From: Rhodospirillales bacterium
Lineage (GTDB): Bacteria; Pseudomonadota; Alphaproteobacteria; Reyranellales; Reyranellaceae
Direction of reading: 5' to 3'
NCBI GenBank assembly: GCA_016185145.1
Contig: JACPOB010000129.1
Location: 1 to 49,498 of the forward strand
Length of the DNA: 49,498 nt
The notes beneath the pieces are model-generated. The model saw only the letters and a program-made list of their open reading frames with translations. It was not told the DNA's origin and searched no databases. Shown piece after piece: positions 32,274-39,721 of the stretch; within the stretch, counting starts at the first letter, position 1, and the number at the start of each line of letters is the position of its first letter. The position numbers were made by a program, and so were the translations under genes.

Positions 32274-33200
32274 TCACAGCCCATCGCCGACCTTCACGTT
32301 CTCCGGTTCGAGCTTCATGCCGGCCGAGCGGGCGAGCTCCAGCAGCAGCACGGAGAAGTCGATGTCGCCGGGATACTGATTCGCGAGGGAGGCGATGCTG
32401 TCGCGGGTCACCGAGGCGGTCGGCATGACGACGCCGAACTGCTTGCCCGCGCCGACGCCCAGCTCCATGTCCTTCAGCAGGAGCTTGGGTGTGAAGGTCG
32501 TGGTGAAGTCGAGATTGACCAGCGCCGGCGTCTTGTAGCGCGTGTACATCGAGCCCAGTACGCTCTGGTTGATCGACTCCAGAAAGACGTGGCGCGGGAT
32601 GCCGGCTTTTTCGGCCATCAGCGTGATCTCGCACAACGACTGGATGATGACGCCGAATATGGTGTTGTGCGCGATCTTCCAGATACGCGAGAGCTCACCC
32701 TCGCCGACATACATCGCCGCCCGGCCCAACGCCGCGAGCAGCGGCTGCACGGCGTCGTATTCGGCCTTCGGACCCGACGCGACGACCAGCAGCTTGCCTG
32801 CCTTGGCGACCTTGGCGTTGCCCGACACCGGTGCGCTCAAATAGGCGACGCCCACGTCGGTCAGGCCCTTGCGGACCTCGGCCGAGCCCGTGTCGGAGAT
32901 CGACGACATGTCGACCACGCGCCTGGGCCGCGCGTTGCCGCTCAGCACGCCGCCCGCGCCGAACAGGATGTCCTTCAGGTCGTCGGTGGTCGAGACCATG
33001 GTGAAGACAGTGGCGCAGTGCGCCATCGCCGCCTTGTCGGTCACCACTTCGGCGCCGATCTGGGCCAGGGGATCGGCCTTCGACGCCGTGCGGTTCCACA
33101 CCGAAAGCCCGTGTCCCGCCTTCACCAGCCGGGCCGCCATGGCCTCGCCCATGCGGCCAAGGCCGATCCAGCCGATGTCGTGGGATGCCTTGCTGCTCAT
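32274..33200 (-). CDS. NAD(P)-dependent 3-hydroxyisobutyrate-dehydrogenase-family oxidoreductase
   Basis: 308 aa from ATG 33200 (GAGG nine bases upstream); an upstream in-frame extension to 33260 has no sign of coding. IGWIGLGRMGEAMA at the start is the Rossmann motif, with the Asn-Arg-Thr of VWNRTASK favouring NADP(H). YLSAPVSGNAKVAKAGKLLVVASG is the substrate-loop signature (usual DAPVSGG). IWKIAHNTIFG carries the catalytic lysine in the position of the family's 'K..NN'. It oxidises or reduces a beta-hydroxyacid or related aldehyde. It is the first gene of the minus-strand run, separated from the amidohydrolase by repeat E. Confidence 0.9.
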   Translation of the reverse strand: MSSKASHDIGWIGLGRMGEAMAARLVKAGHGLSVWNRTASKADPLAQIGAEVVTDKAAMAHCATVFTMVSTTDDLKDILFGAGGVLSGNARPRRVVDMSSISDTGSAEVRKGLTDVGVAYLSAPVSGNAKVAKAGKLLVVASGPKAEYDAVQPLLAALGRAAMYVGEGELSRIWKIAHNTIFGVIIQSLCEITLMAEKAGIPRHVFLESINQSVLGSMYTRYKTPALVNLDFTTTFTPKLLLKDMELGVGAGKQFGVVMPTASVTRDSIASLANQYPGDIDFSVLLLELARSAGMKLEPENVKVGDGL

Positions 33201-33316
33201 GTACGGAAACCTCTGAACGATTGCCGCGGCAGTTTGGGAGGGGATCAGCTCACTGTCCACGTCTGTCAGGTCGCCGTCAGGTGTGATGCCCTAAGAGAGC
33301 AGCCATGGAGGACCGA

Positions 33317-33592
33317 ATGACGATACGGATGATGTGCCTGGCGACGGCGATTGCCGCTCTCTCGGCGGTAACCGCGCAGGCACAGAGCAACGATGCCAGC
33401 TACTGCAACGCGCTGGCTCAGAAGTACGAGACGTACGTCGCCAACATGTCGTATGGCCGTTCGCCGATGCCGGAATCGCCGGACATCAAGATCGCCATCG
33501 ACCAGTGCAACAAAGGCAACACGGCCGCGGGCATTCCCGTGCTCGAGCAGAAGCTGCGCAACGCCAAGATCGACCTGCCGTCGCGCGGTTAG
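33317..33592 (+). CDS. Small exported two-cysteine protein (copy 1)
   Basis: 91 aa from ATG 33317, chosen because GGAGG is five bases upstream and because it gives a clean signal peptide (MTIRMMCLATAIAALSAVTAQAQ). The mature part of about 68 residues reads DASYCNALAQKYETYVANM..IKIAIDQCNKGNTAAGIPVLEQKLRNAKIDLPSRG. It shares YC-x-AL-x-x-KY-x-x-Y, a second Cys, GI-x-x-LE and a final AK-x-x-LP with the protein encoded at 48627-48896. Two conserved cysteines suggest one disulfide in a small helical periplasmic domain. Function unknown. It converges with the amidase gene; hairpin F separates them. Confidence 0.8.
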   Translation: MTIRMMCLATAIAALSAVTAQAQSNDASYCNALAQKYETYVANMSYGRSPMPESPDIKIAIDQCNKGNTAAGIPVLEQKLRNAKIDLPSRG

Positions 33593-33597
33593 TCAGC

Positions 33598-33625
33598 GGA
33601 CCGCGGGTCTCCAGGCCCGCGGTCC
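33598..33625. terminator. Bidirectional hairpin between convergent genes (F)
   Basis: GGACCGCGGG (33598-33607) pairs with CCCGCGGTCC (33616-33625) over an 8-base loop. It lies six bases after the plus-strand stop (33592) and seven bases from the minus-strand stop (33633), so it can serve as a terminator stem for both. There is no T-run. The GGACCGCG... stem start is also the inner sequence of the family A arms. Confidence 0.6.
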
Positions 33626-33632
33626 GATGAGA

Positions 33633-35036
33633 CTACCCCCGTTCGGGATCGATCGGCTTCACGACGCCCTCGGCCGCCTCGATGACCTCGCCGGCATCGA
33701 GGCAGAGATCCTCGCGGTTGCGCATGCTCATGATCTGCACGCCCGTGCGCAGCTTGTCGTGACTGCCGACCGGCACGGCGAGCCCGGGCAGGCCGAGCAG
33801 GGGAGCCAGCAGGGCCGAGCGCATCGACTGCAGGATCTCCTTCTGCCCCTCGACGGTGACGTCGCCGCGCTGCTTGGGCGGCAGATCGCAGAGCGTCGGC
33901 AGGATCACCAGCGGCCATTGCTGGAAGAAGGTCATCCAGCGCAACATCAACCCTTCGCGCTCGGTCAGCGCAGCGACGTAGGCCGGCAGATCGACCGCCT
34001 TGTGGACTTCCAACCATGCTTCCATCGCGGCGATGGCGTCGGGATCGCCCATCTTCTGCATCTGCGGCCACAGGCCGCCGAAGACGTCGGTGACGCAGAT
34101 CATGTGCCAGAGCTCGACGCCGCGCTCCATGTCGGGCGGCAGGATCTCCTCGACGACATAGCCTGCCGCCTGCAGATGCTTGCCGGCGAGGCGCACGGCG
34201 GCGGCCTGCGCGGGATGGGTCGGGCCGCCCGGCACTTCGGGGACGATCGCGACCTTGATCGGTCGTGCCGGCGGCGGACCCTGCATCGGCACGTCGTTCC
34301 AGCGCCAGTCGCGGCGATCACCGCGGGCCATGACTTCCAACGCAAGACGGGCGTCGCGCACGGTTCGGGTGTGTGGACCCTGGACAGCCATCAGGACGGC
34401 GCCGATCGGCCGGCCGTGCGGCGCGCTTGGATTGAGCGAGGGGATTCGCGCGAAGCCCGTGCGCAATCCGACCACGCCGTTGCAGTAGGCGGGGATGCGC
34501 ACCGAGCCGCCTATGTCGTTGCCGTGGGCGATGGCGCCGATGCCGGTCGCCGTCGCCGCACCCGCGCCGCCGCTCGAGCCGCCGGGCGTGACCGTCCGGT
34601 CGCGCGGATTGTAGGTGCAGCCATGCAGCGCGTTGTCGGTGAAGATGCGCATGGAGAAGGCAGGCGCATTGGTGCGCCCGACGATGATCGCGCCGGCATG
34701 CTTGAGGTTGGCGACGACCGGGCTGTCCTCCTTGGCGATGAAGTCCTTGAGCGGAACGACGCCGTTGTCCGTCGGCAGGCCGGCCTGGTCGACATTGACC
34801 TTGGTCGTCACCGGCACGCCGTGCAGCGGCGGCAGGGCATGGCCGCGCGCCCGGGCGGCGTCGGCTGTCTCGGCTGCGGCGCGCGCCTCCGGCTCGAGCA
34901 CGCGCACGACGGCGTTGATCGTAGGATTGACGGCGTGCAGGCGCTTCAGGACCGAGTCGACCGCCTCGCGGGCCGAAGCCCGGCCGGTGCGGATGAGACG
35001 GGCGAGATCGGTCGCGTCGTATTGCCAGAGTTCCAT
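33633..35036 (-). CDS. Amidase-signature-family amidase
   Basis: 467 aa from ATG 35036, with AAGGA upstream. The Ser-cisSer-Lys triad is present: Lys79 in VPVTTKVNVDQAG, Ser154 in TPGGSSGGAG and Ser178 in GNDIGGSVRIPA. The 24-residue spacing between the serines equals that of malonamidase E2. LPPLHGVPVTTK is the family's conserved loop before the lysine. It hydrolyses an amide (or acts as an amidotransferase-like hydrolase) in the cytoplasm. No GatB or GatC partner is close, so a stand-alone catabolic amidase is preferred over tRNA amidotransferase. Repeat A2 lies upstream; the gene appears to have its own transcript. Confidence 0.92.
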   Translation of the reverse strand: MELWQYDATDLARLIRTGRASAREAVDSVLKRLHAVNPTINAVVRVLEPEARAAAETADAARARGHALPPLHGVPVTTKVNVDQAGLPTDNGVVPLKDFIAKEDSPVVANLKHAGAIIVGRTNAPAFSMRIFTDNALHGCTYNPRDRTVTPGGSSGGAGAATATGIGAIAHGNDIGGSVRIPAYCNGVVGLRTGFARIPSLNPSAPHGRPIGAVLMAVQGPHTRTVRDARLALEVMARGDRRDWRWNDVPMQGPPPARPIKVAIVPEVPGGPTHPAQAAAVRLAGKHLQAAGYVVEEILPPDMERGVELWHMICVTDVFGGLWPQMQKMGDPDAIAAMEAWLEVHKAVDLPAYVAALTEREGLMLRWMTFFQQWPLVILPTLCDLPPKQRGDVTVEGQKEILQSMRSALLAPLLGLPGLAVPVGSHDKLRTGVQIMSMRNREDLCLDAGEVIEAAEGVVKPIDPERG

Positions 35037-35069
35037 CAAAGTTCCTTCGCTCTTTAGGGGGCTCATGCT

Positions 35070-35153
35070 CTTCCGGACCGCGAGCTTCCAGCTCGCTCAT
35101 GGGAGCGCATTCACATGCGCGTCTGAGCGAGCTGGAAGCTCGCGGTCCGGAAG
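35070..35153. repeat. Perfect 28-bp inverted repeat A2 (family A)
   Basis: Arms 35070-35097 and 35126-35153 are exact reverse complements of 28 bases around a 28-base loop. They start CTTCCGGACCGCGAGC as in A1 and A3, but the inner part is TTCCAGCTCGCT instead of CTCCGGCTCGCT, with the matching change in the other arm. The right arm ends one base before the stop codon of the VOC gene (35155), the tightest stop-codon association in the window. Confidence 0.92.
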
Positions 35154-35154
35154 A

Positions 35155-35520
35155 CTATGACGCCTTCTGTGATTCCATGCCGAAGAAGATCATGTTGCCG
35201 TCGAGGTCGGCAACGTCGAAGTCGCGCAGGCCGTAGTCGTAGTCCTTGGGCGCCTTGAGCACTCGGGCGCCGCGCTTCACGAGATCGGCGTGGAGAGCAT
35301 CGACGTCGTCGACGAAGATCGACACCGCGCCTTGGCCGGGCCGGCGCGGCGTCCGCGAGGCGGCGATAAGGTGCAGGCTCACGTCGCCCGAGCACAGGCC
35401 GACATAGAAGGTGGGATTGCCGTATTCGAACGCGACGTCGAAGCCCAGCTTGTCGCGGAAGTAGGCGAGGCTCGCCATGACGTCCTTCACGGTGAAGATG
35501 GTGATGCTGGCATGCATCAT
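35155..35520 (-). CDS. VOC/glyoxalase-fold protein (bleomycin-resistance type)
   Basis: 121 aa from ATG 35520, with GGGGAG upstream. It has the two beta-alpha-beta-beta-beta modules of a VOC protein: ITIFTVKDVMASLAYFRDKLGFDVAFEYGNPTFYVGL.VSLHLIAAS, then AVSIFVDDVDALHADLVKRGARVLKAPKDYDYGLRDFDVADLDGNMIFFG. The His in SLHL could be one metal ligand, while the usual C-terminal Glu (DPDGNxIEF) is replaced by Ile-Phe-Phe. It may therefore bind a ligand rather than act as a metal-dependent lyase. It starts 26 bases downstream of the TetR stop on the same strand, so the two are probably co-transcribed, and the protein may relate to the effector sensed by that regulator. Confidence 0.87.
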   Translation of the reverse strand: MMHASITIFTVKDVMASLAYFRDKLGFDVAFEYGNPTFYVGLCSGDVSLHLIAASRTPRRPGQGAVSIFVDDVDALHADLVKRGARVLKAPKDYDYGLRDFDVADLDGNMIFFGMESQKAS

Positions 35521-35546
35521 GGCACTCTCCCCAAGATCGGGGGAGC

Positions 35547-36131
35547 CTAGAGCGCAGGGATGACCGCGTCGAGAAGCTGATCGACGAAGCCGCGCGTGAT
35601 CGGCGCGTGGCCCATCAGCAGGCGGTAGAACAGCGGACCGAAGACGAGGTCGAGCACCAAATCGATGTCGGCAGGCGGGGCGACCAGGCGCTCGGCGACG
35701 CAGCGTTCGAGAAGCTCGCGGGCAGCATCGCGGTTGCGGGCGATGAATTCGTTGCGGAACGCCTTGGCGAGCTCGGTCTCGGACTGCGCTGCGGCGACCA
35801 TGGCGGCGACGCTGCGGCCAGCGGGCGCTGCAAACGCATCGGCCAGCGCATGGAGCTGGGCGCGTAAGGCGGCGAGCGGCGATCGCGAGGTCTTGGCGGC
35901 GGCGGGAGCGCCCGAGGCTTCGAGGAAGGCCGCCATCGCCACTGCAGGCGCGTTGGGCCAATAGCGGTAGATCGTGGGACGGCTGACGCCGGCCCTGCCG
36001 GCGATCGCCTCGATGGTGACGGCGGTGAGGCCGCCTTTGTCGAGCAGGGCACGGGCGGCGGCGAGGATGGCGGCGCGGGTGCGCGGATCGCGCGGCCGGC
36101 CGCGACTGGGAGGCGAAGGGACTTGACTCAT
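35547..36131 (-). CDS. TetR/AcrR-family transcriptional regulator
   Basis: 194 aa. The N-terminal DNA-binding domain (about 12-58) reads DPRTRAAILAAARALLDKGGLTAVTIEAIAGRAGVSRPTIYRYWPNAPAVAMAAF, with recognition helix VSRPTIYRYW. The rest is a helical effector-binding and dimerisation domain typical of the AcrR_C type (LRAQLHALADAFAA... RELLERCVAERLVAPPADIDLVLDLVFGPLFYRLLMGHAPI). It lies between two VOC genes, one behind it on the same strand and one divergent. The 48-bp divergent intergenic region contains a palindrome (36141-36159) that is a good operator candidate, so it likely represses both transcripts. Confidence 0.93.
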   Translation of the reverse strand: MSQVPSPPSRGRPRDPRTRAAILAAARALLDKGGLTAVTIEAIAGRAGVSRPTIYRYWPNAPAVAMAAFLEASGAPAAAKTSRSPLAALRAQLHALADAFAAPAGRSVAAMVAAAQSETELAKAFRNEFIARNRDAARELLERCVAERLVAPPADIDLVLDLVFGPLFYRLLMGHAPITRGFVDQLLDAVIPAL

Positions 36132-36140
36132 CGTCTATTA

Positions 36141-36159
36141 ACGTTACGATACGTAACGT
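36141..36159. promoter_or_regulatory. Probable TetR operator (ACGTTACG-ATA-CGTAACGT)
   Basis: Two 8-base arms, ACGTTACG (36141-36148) and CGTAACGT (36152-36159), flank ATA. The 19-bp perfect dyad lies exactly between the divergent starts of the TetR gene (36131) and the VOC gene (36180), in an AT-rich patch within a GC-rich region. TetR-type dimers bind dyads of this size, so control of both directions is likely. Confidence 0.65.
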
Positions 36160-36179
36160 AATATAACACAGGTGAAGCC

Positions 36180-36638
36180 ATGAGCGCAAAGGATCAGACC
36201 CTGCGGGCCCATATGACAGTGCACGATGCCAAAGAGGCCATCGCCTTCTATGGCAAGGCGTTCGGCGCCACCGAGCTGTTCCGCCTGACCGAGCCATCGG
36301 GGCGGGTCGGTCATGCGGAGATCATGATCGGCGACAGCGTGCTCATGTTGAACGACGAGTATCCCGACTTCGGCGCCAAGAGCCCCGCGGCGATCGGCGG
36401 TTCGCCGGTGGCGTTCCATATCCAGGTGCCGGACGCCGACAAGGCGGTCGACCGAGCCGTCAAGGCGGGCGCCACGCTGATGCGCGAGGTGCAGGACCAG
36501 TTCTACGGCGATCGCTCCGGCATGGTCGCCTGTCCTTTCGGCTACCGCTGGTTCCTCGCGGCGATGAAGGAAGTCGTCAGCCCCGAGGAGATGCAGAAGC
36601 GCTGGACCAGGATGCTGGAGGGCGGGAAGGTCGAGTAG
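36180..36638 (+). CDS. VOC-family PhnB-like protein
   Basis: 152 aa. The PhnB-type VOC pattern is clear: LRAHMTVHDAKEAIAFYGKAFGATELFRL, GHAEIMIGDSVLMLNDEYPDFG, VAFHIQVPDADKAVDRAVKAGATLMREVQDQFYGDRSGMVACPFGYRWFLA. PhnB-like proteins (E. coli PhnB among them) have no settled enzymatic role; many are annotated as glyoxalase or 3-demethylubiquinone methyltransferase-like. The HAE and FGYRW segments contain usual ligand positions. It is divergent from the TetR gene with a dyad between them, so it is probably a TetR target. Repeat A3 follows 12 bases after its stop. Confidence 0.9.
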   Translation: MSAKDQTLRAHMTVHDAKEAIAFYGKAFGATELFRLTEPSGRVGHAEIMIGDSVLMLNDEYPDFGAKSPAAIGGSPVAFHIQVPDADKAVDRAVKAGATLMREVQDQFYGDRSGMVACPFGYRWFLAAMKEVVSPEEMQKRWTRMLEGGKVE

Positions 36639-36650
36639 TCTTGGGGAACC

Positions 36651-36735
36651 GCTCATGCTCTTCCGGACCGCGCGCCCCGGGCTCGCTCATGACTCATGAG
36701 CGAGCCGGAGGCTCGCGGTCCGGAAGAGCATGAGC
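36651..36735. repeat. Inverted repeat A3 (family A), extended 37-bp arms
   Basis: Arms 36651-36687 and 36699-36735 (GCTCATGCTCTTCCGGACCG...) are complementary except for three positions in the left inner part (CGCGCCCCGGGC against CGAGCCTCCGGC). The core starts CTTCCGGACCGC as in A1 and A2. It lies between two convergent genes, 12 bases after the VOC stop (36638) and ten bases from the CutA stop (36746). Confidence 0.88.
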
Positions 36736-36745
36736 GCCCCCAGCC

Positions 36746-37060
36746 TCAACCGCCCGCGTTCTCCACGATCCACTCCGCATAGGCCGGATAGACGTGCTCG
36801 AACGCGAACGCGTGGATTGCGGGCAGGTCGTAGGGATGCAGCTCGCGGATGGTGCTCTCGACCAGTGCGTAGCGTTCGTCGGTGGTCTTGAACAGCACCC
36901 GCAGTTCGGGCTCCTGCTGGATCGTGCCCTTCCAGCTGTAGATGCTCTCGATCTGCGAGATCTGCGCACACGCTGCAAGCTTGCGCTCGACCAGCGTGTG
37001 CGCCAGCCGAAGCGCATCCTCGCGGCTGGCGACGGTGGTGACGACGGCGATGGGTTTCAT
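36746..37060 (-). CDS. cutA: CutA-family protein
   Basis: 104 aa, the normal size. TTVASREDALRLAHTLVERKLAACAQISQIESIYSWKGTIQQEPELRVLFKT contains the family's ferredoxin-like core and the conserved LAAC and IxSIYxWKG segments. LHPYDLPAIHAFAFEHVYPAYAEWI is the closing strand and helix. CutA forms very stable trimers and has been tied to divalent-metal tolerance in E. coli, though its biochemical role is unsettled. Its start codon overlaps the stop of the HtrA-like gene by four bases (ATGA), so the two proteins are made from one message. Confidence 0.95.
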   Translation of the reverse strand: MKPIAVVTTVASREDALRLAHTLVERKLAACAQISQIESIYSWKGTIQQEPELRVLFKTTDERYALVESTIRELHPYDLPAIHAFAFEHVYPAYAEWIVENAGG

Positions 37061-38097
37061 TTGCCGCGTTCCTCGGTTCGTGATTCCAGGCGCTCGGCCG
37101 GCAGCACGACGATCTGCTTGAGTTCGGTGCCGGCGATGACCGTGAGGGACGTGGCGACGCCGATGCGCGCCCCGCCCAGCAGCCGCACCAGGTCGTCGGC
37201 GCCGGTCACAGGCTCGCCGTCCAGCGCCAGCACGATATTGCCTGTCTGAAGGCCGGCCTTGGAGGCCGGGCTGTCGGGCTCGAGGCTGGCGATCGCCACG
37301 CCGCGGGCCTGCTTCAGTCCGAGCGCCAGGGCAAGCCGGCGCGGCAAGGGCACGGTCTGGCCGGCGACACCGATGAAGGCGCGCCGCACCCGGCCATGGC
37401 GCACGATCTCGCTCACGACGTGGCTTGCCGTATTGCTGGCGACGGCGAAGCAGATGCCCTGGGCGCCGGCGATCACGGCGGTGTTGACGCCGATGACCTC
37501 GCCGCGCGAGGACACCAGCGGGCCGCCCGAGTTGCCGGGATTGAGGGCGGCATCGGTCTGGATGACGTCGTCGATCAACCGCCCGCTGTAGGAGCGCAGC
37601 GAGCGGCCGAGTGCCGACACGACGCCGGCGGTCACCGTCGATTCGAAGCCCAGGGGATTGCCGATGGCGACGACGAGCTGGCCGCGGCGCAGGCCCTTGG
37701 AGTTGCCGAGCCTTGCCGCCGGCAGCGACACGTCGTCGACCACGCGCAGCAGCGCCAGGTCGGTGTGCGGATCGTCGCCCAGCACGCGCGCCTTGACGGT
37801 GCGTGTGTCCGCCAGCGCCAGCCGCACGGCGGAGGCGCCCTGCACGACGTGGCTGTTGGTCAGCACCAGGCCGTCGGGCGAGATCACCACGCCCGAGCCG
37901 GTGCCGCCGCGCTGGCGCTTCTCGCGATCGGGCGGCGTCTCGACGCGCACGACGGCGGGGCCGACGCGATCGACCACGTCGACCACAGCCTGGGAGTAGG
38001 CGTCGAACAGGCGCTCGTCCGAAGCGGTTTCTGTTTGGGAACTTGCTTCCGACGGGCTGAGCTCGTCGGAGACGAGGAGGGGCTGGAAGTCAAACAT
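37057..38097 (-). CDS. HtrA/DegP-like S1C serine protease with one PDZ domain
   Basis: 346 aa. The catalytic triad is His83 (LTNSHVVQG), Asp113 (DPHTDLALL) and Ser190 (NPGNSGGPL). The GTGSGVVISPDGLVLTNSHV block is diagnostic of the HtrA group. A single PDZ domain spans about 262-335 (GVAIASLEPDSPASKAGLQTGNIVLALDGEPV). Unlike DegP, DegQ or DegS, no signal peptide or membrane anchor is seen: the N-terminus MFDFQPLLVSDELSPSEASSQ is acidic and polar. A cytosolic location is thus suggested unless the start is misplaced; no better in-frame start with a hydrophobic segment is present upstream. It is coupled to cutA, which follows. Confidence 0.92.
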   Translation of the reverse strand: MFDFQPLLVSDELSPSEASSQTETASDERLFDAYSQAVVDVVDRVGPAVVRVETPPDREKRQRGGTGSGVVISPDGLVLTNSHVVQGASAVRLALADTRTVKARVLGDDPHTDLALLRVVDDVSLPAARLGNSKGLRRGQLVVAIGNPLGFESTVTAGVVSALGRSLRSYSGRLIDDVIQTDAALNPGNSGGPLVSSRGEVIGVNTAVIAGAQGICFAVASNTASHVVSEIVRHGRVRRAFIGVAGQTVPLPRRLALALGLKQARGVAIASLEPDSPASKAGLQTGNIVLALDGEPVTGADDLVRLLGGARIGVATSLTVIAGTELKQIVVLPAERLESRTEERGK

Positions 38098-38130
38098 GCC
38101 CCTATATGGGGAGTGCGGCGGTGCAATTCA

Positions 38131-38268
38131 TTCCTCCCCAGCTTCGCTAGCGAAGCTGGGGAGGTGGCCCGCAGGGCCGGAGGGGTCATGAGTAACCGCT
38201 CCGCTGCTCATGACCCCTCCGTCGGCGTATGACGCCGACACCTCCCCATCTAAACGATGGGGAGGAGG
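38131..38268. repeat. Composite inverted repeat D2 (family D)
   Basis: Five stems occur in order: outer hairpin CTCCCCAGCTTCGCTAGCGA..., GGCCCGCAGGGCC, the inner long-range arms GGAGGGGTCATGAG / CTCATGACCCCTCC, GTCGGCGTATGACGCCGAC, and outer hairpin CTCCCCATCTAAACGATGGG.... The two outer hairpins also share CTCCCC/GGGGAG ends, so the element could fold as one branched structure. D1 at 147-260 has the same inner and right-hand parts. The right end is seven bases from the stop of the glutamine-synthetase-like gene (38276). Confidence 0.88.
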
Positions 38269-38275
38269 AAGACCT

Positions 38276-39715
38276 CTAGAACAGCGAGAAGTACTCGCGC
38301 TGCTCCCAGTCGCTGACTTCCGACTCGAAGCGGGCGATCTCGGCCTGCTTGAGCTTGAGGTAATAGTCGACGAAGAAGTCGCCGAACCCCGCCCGCAGCG
38401 CCTTGTCCTCGCCGAGCGCCGCCAGCGCCTCGCCCAGCGAGCGCGGCAGGGCGGGCGCCTTGCTTTCATAGGGTGTGTCGGCCGACGGGCCGGGATCGAG
38501 CTTGCGGTCGATGCCGTCCAGTCCGCTCGCGATCTGGCTCGCCATATAGAGGTAGGGATTGGCTGCCGGCTCGCCGACGCGGTTCTCCAGATGCGTCGCA
38601 GGATCGCCCGGTCCGCCCAGCACCCGCACCATGACGCCGCGATTGTCCTGTCCCCACACGGCATGGTCCGGCGCCAGCGAGAACGGACGGTAGCGCTTGT
38701 AGCCATTGAGCGTCGGCGTCGAGAACGCCGCCGCGCCGCGCGCGTGATGCAGCAGGCCCGCCATGTAGTGCATGCCGAGCGACGACAGCGGCTCGCGCCC
38801 GTCCATGAAGGCGTTGGCGTGCGTCCTGCGGTCCTTCAGAGACTGATGCAGGTGCCAGCCGCTCGACATGACGTTGGCGAGGCGCGGCCGGCACATGAAA
38901 GTGAGGTGATAGCCGTTGCGTTGGGCGATCTGTTTGGCGGCGCTGCGGAACAGCACCATGGCGTCGGCGGGCTCGAGGCCGGTGCCGGCGCGGAAGGTGA
39001 ACTCGACCTGGCTCGGCCCGAACTCGACCTCGATGGAGCGCAAGGGCAGGCCGAGATCGACGATGTTGGTGCGCAGGATCTCGAGGATGGGATCCATCTC
39101 GTCGTAACGCTGCTCGGTCAGGTACTGGTAGCCCTGGTTCAGCAGTGACACGTCGGGCGGCTCTCCGGGTTGGCCGGGCTGGCCTGCGTCGCCGATGCCG
39201 AGTCTGCTCTTCTCCAGCTTGAACAGATGGAACTCGACCTCCAGGCCGGCGCAAAAGTCGTAGCCGCGGTCGGCCAGCGTCTTCAGCGTGCGCTTGTAGA
39301 TGTGGCGCGTGTCGAGCGGCATCGGCCGGCCGTCGGCAAAGAAGATGTCGCACAGCATCCAGCCCGAATGCGGCGCCCAGGGCAGGGCGCGGAAGGTGGC
39401 GGGATCGGGCAGCATCAACACGTCGGCCGCGCCCTCCAGCTCCTTCATGCCGAAGCCTGCGCCGGGCTGCCAGACAGGGAACACCGTGCGGTGCGACGTG
39501 TCCTTCAGCAGCATGGTGGCCGAGAAGCCGACGCCGTTCCTCAGCGCGGCGTCGATCTCGCCGGCGGCGAAGGTCTTGCCGCGCAGCACGCCGTGCTGGT
39601 CGGCGAAGGCCAGCCGCACGACAGACATCTCGCCAGCCTGGACGCGGCGCCCGGCTTCACGCGTTGCCGTCTTGCGTTCGTCCGTCCAGAGACCGGCGCG
39701 TTCGACCAAAGTCAT
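38276..39715 (-). CDS. Glutamine-synthetase-family ligase (gamma-glutamyl/GlnT-type)
   Basis: 479 aa. The C-terminal catalytic domain carries the GS motifs: LEVEFHLF (n1 metal site, about 160), SIEVEFGPSQVEFTF (metal/glutamate site, about 230), SGWHLHQSL (about 285, ATP/metal His), NGYKRYRP (about 340, replacing the usual NSYKRLxPG) and NRGVMVRVLGG...HLENRVGEPAANPYLYMA. It is longer than typical PuuA but in the range of class III/GlnT-like and gamma-glutamylamide synthetases. It ATP-dependently joins glutamate to ammonia or an amine. Linkage with a Rieske oxygenase makes an amine-catabolic ligation (as with PuuA or aniline-type GS-like enzymes) more likely than ammonia assimilation; that is inference. 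Confidence 0.9.
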   Translation of the reverse strand: MTLVERAGLWTDERKTATREAGRRVQAGEMSVVRLAFADQHGVLRGKTFAAGEIDAALRNGVGFSATMLLKDTSHRTVFPVWQPGAGFGMKELEGAADVLMLPDPATFRALPWAPHSGWMLCDIFFADGRPMPLDTRHIYKRTLKTLADRGYDFCAGLEVEFHLFKLEKSRLGIGDAGQPGQPGEPPDVSLLNQGYQYLTEQRYDEMDPILEILRTNIVDLGLPLRSIEVEFGPSQVEFTFRAGTGLEPADAMVLFRSAAKQIAQRNGYHLTFMCRPRLANVMSSGWHLHQSLKDRRTHANAFMDGREPLSSLGMHYMAGLLHHARGAAAFSTPTLNGYKRYRPFSLAPDHAVWGQDNRGVMVRVLGGPGDPATHLENRVGEPAANPYLYMASQIASGLDGIDRKLDPGPSADTPYESKAPALPRSLGEALAALGEDKALRAGFGDFFVDYYLKLKQAEIARFESEVSDWEQREYFSLF

Positions 39716-39721
39716 GAAACA

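Noticed and set aside
33633..35036. GatA of the tRNA amidotransferase
   Set aside because: No GatB or GatC is nearby, and the gene lies in a catabolic context; only the amidase-signature triad is certain.
38276..39715. Housekeeping GlnA
   Set aside because: The NSYKR motif is changed to NGYKR, no glnB or ntr genes are near, and it sits beside a Rieske oxygenase, which fits GS-like catabolic ligases better.
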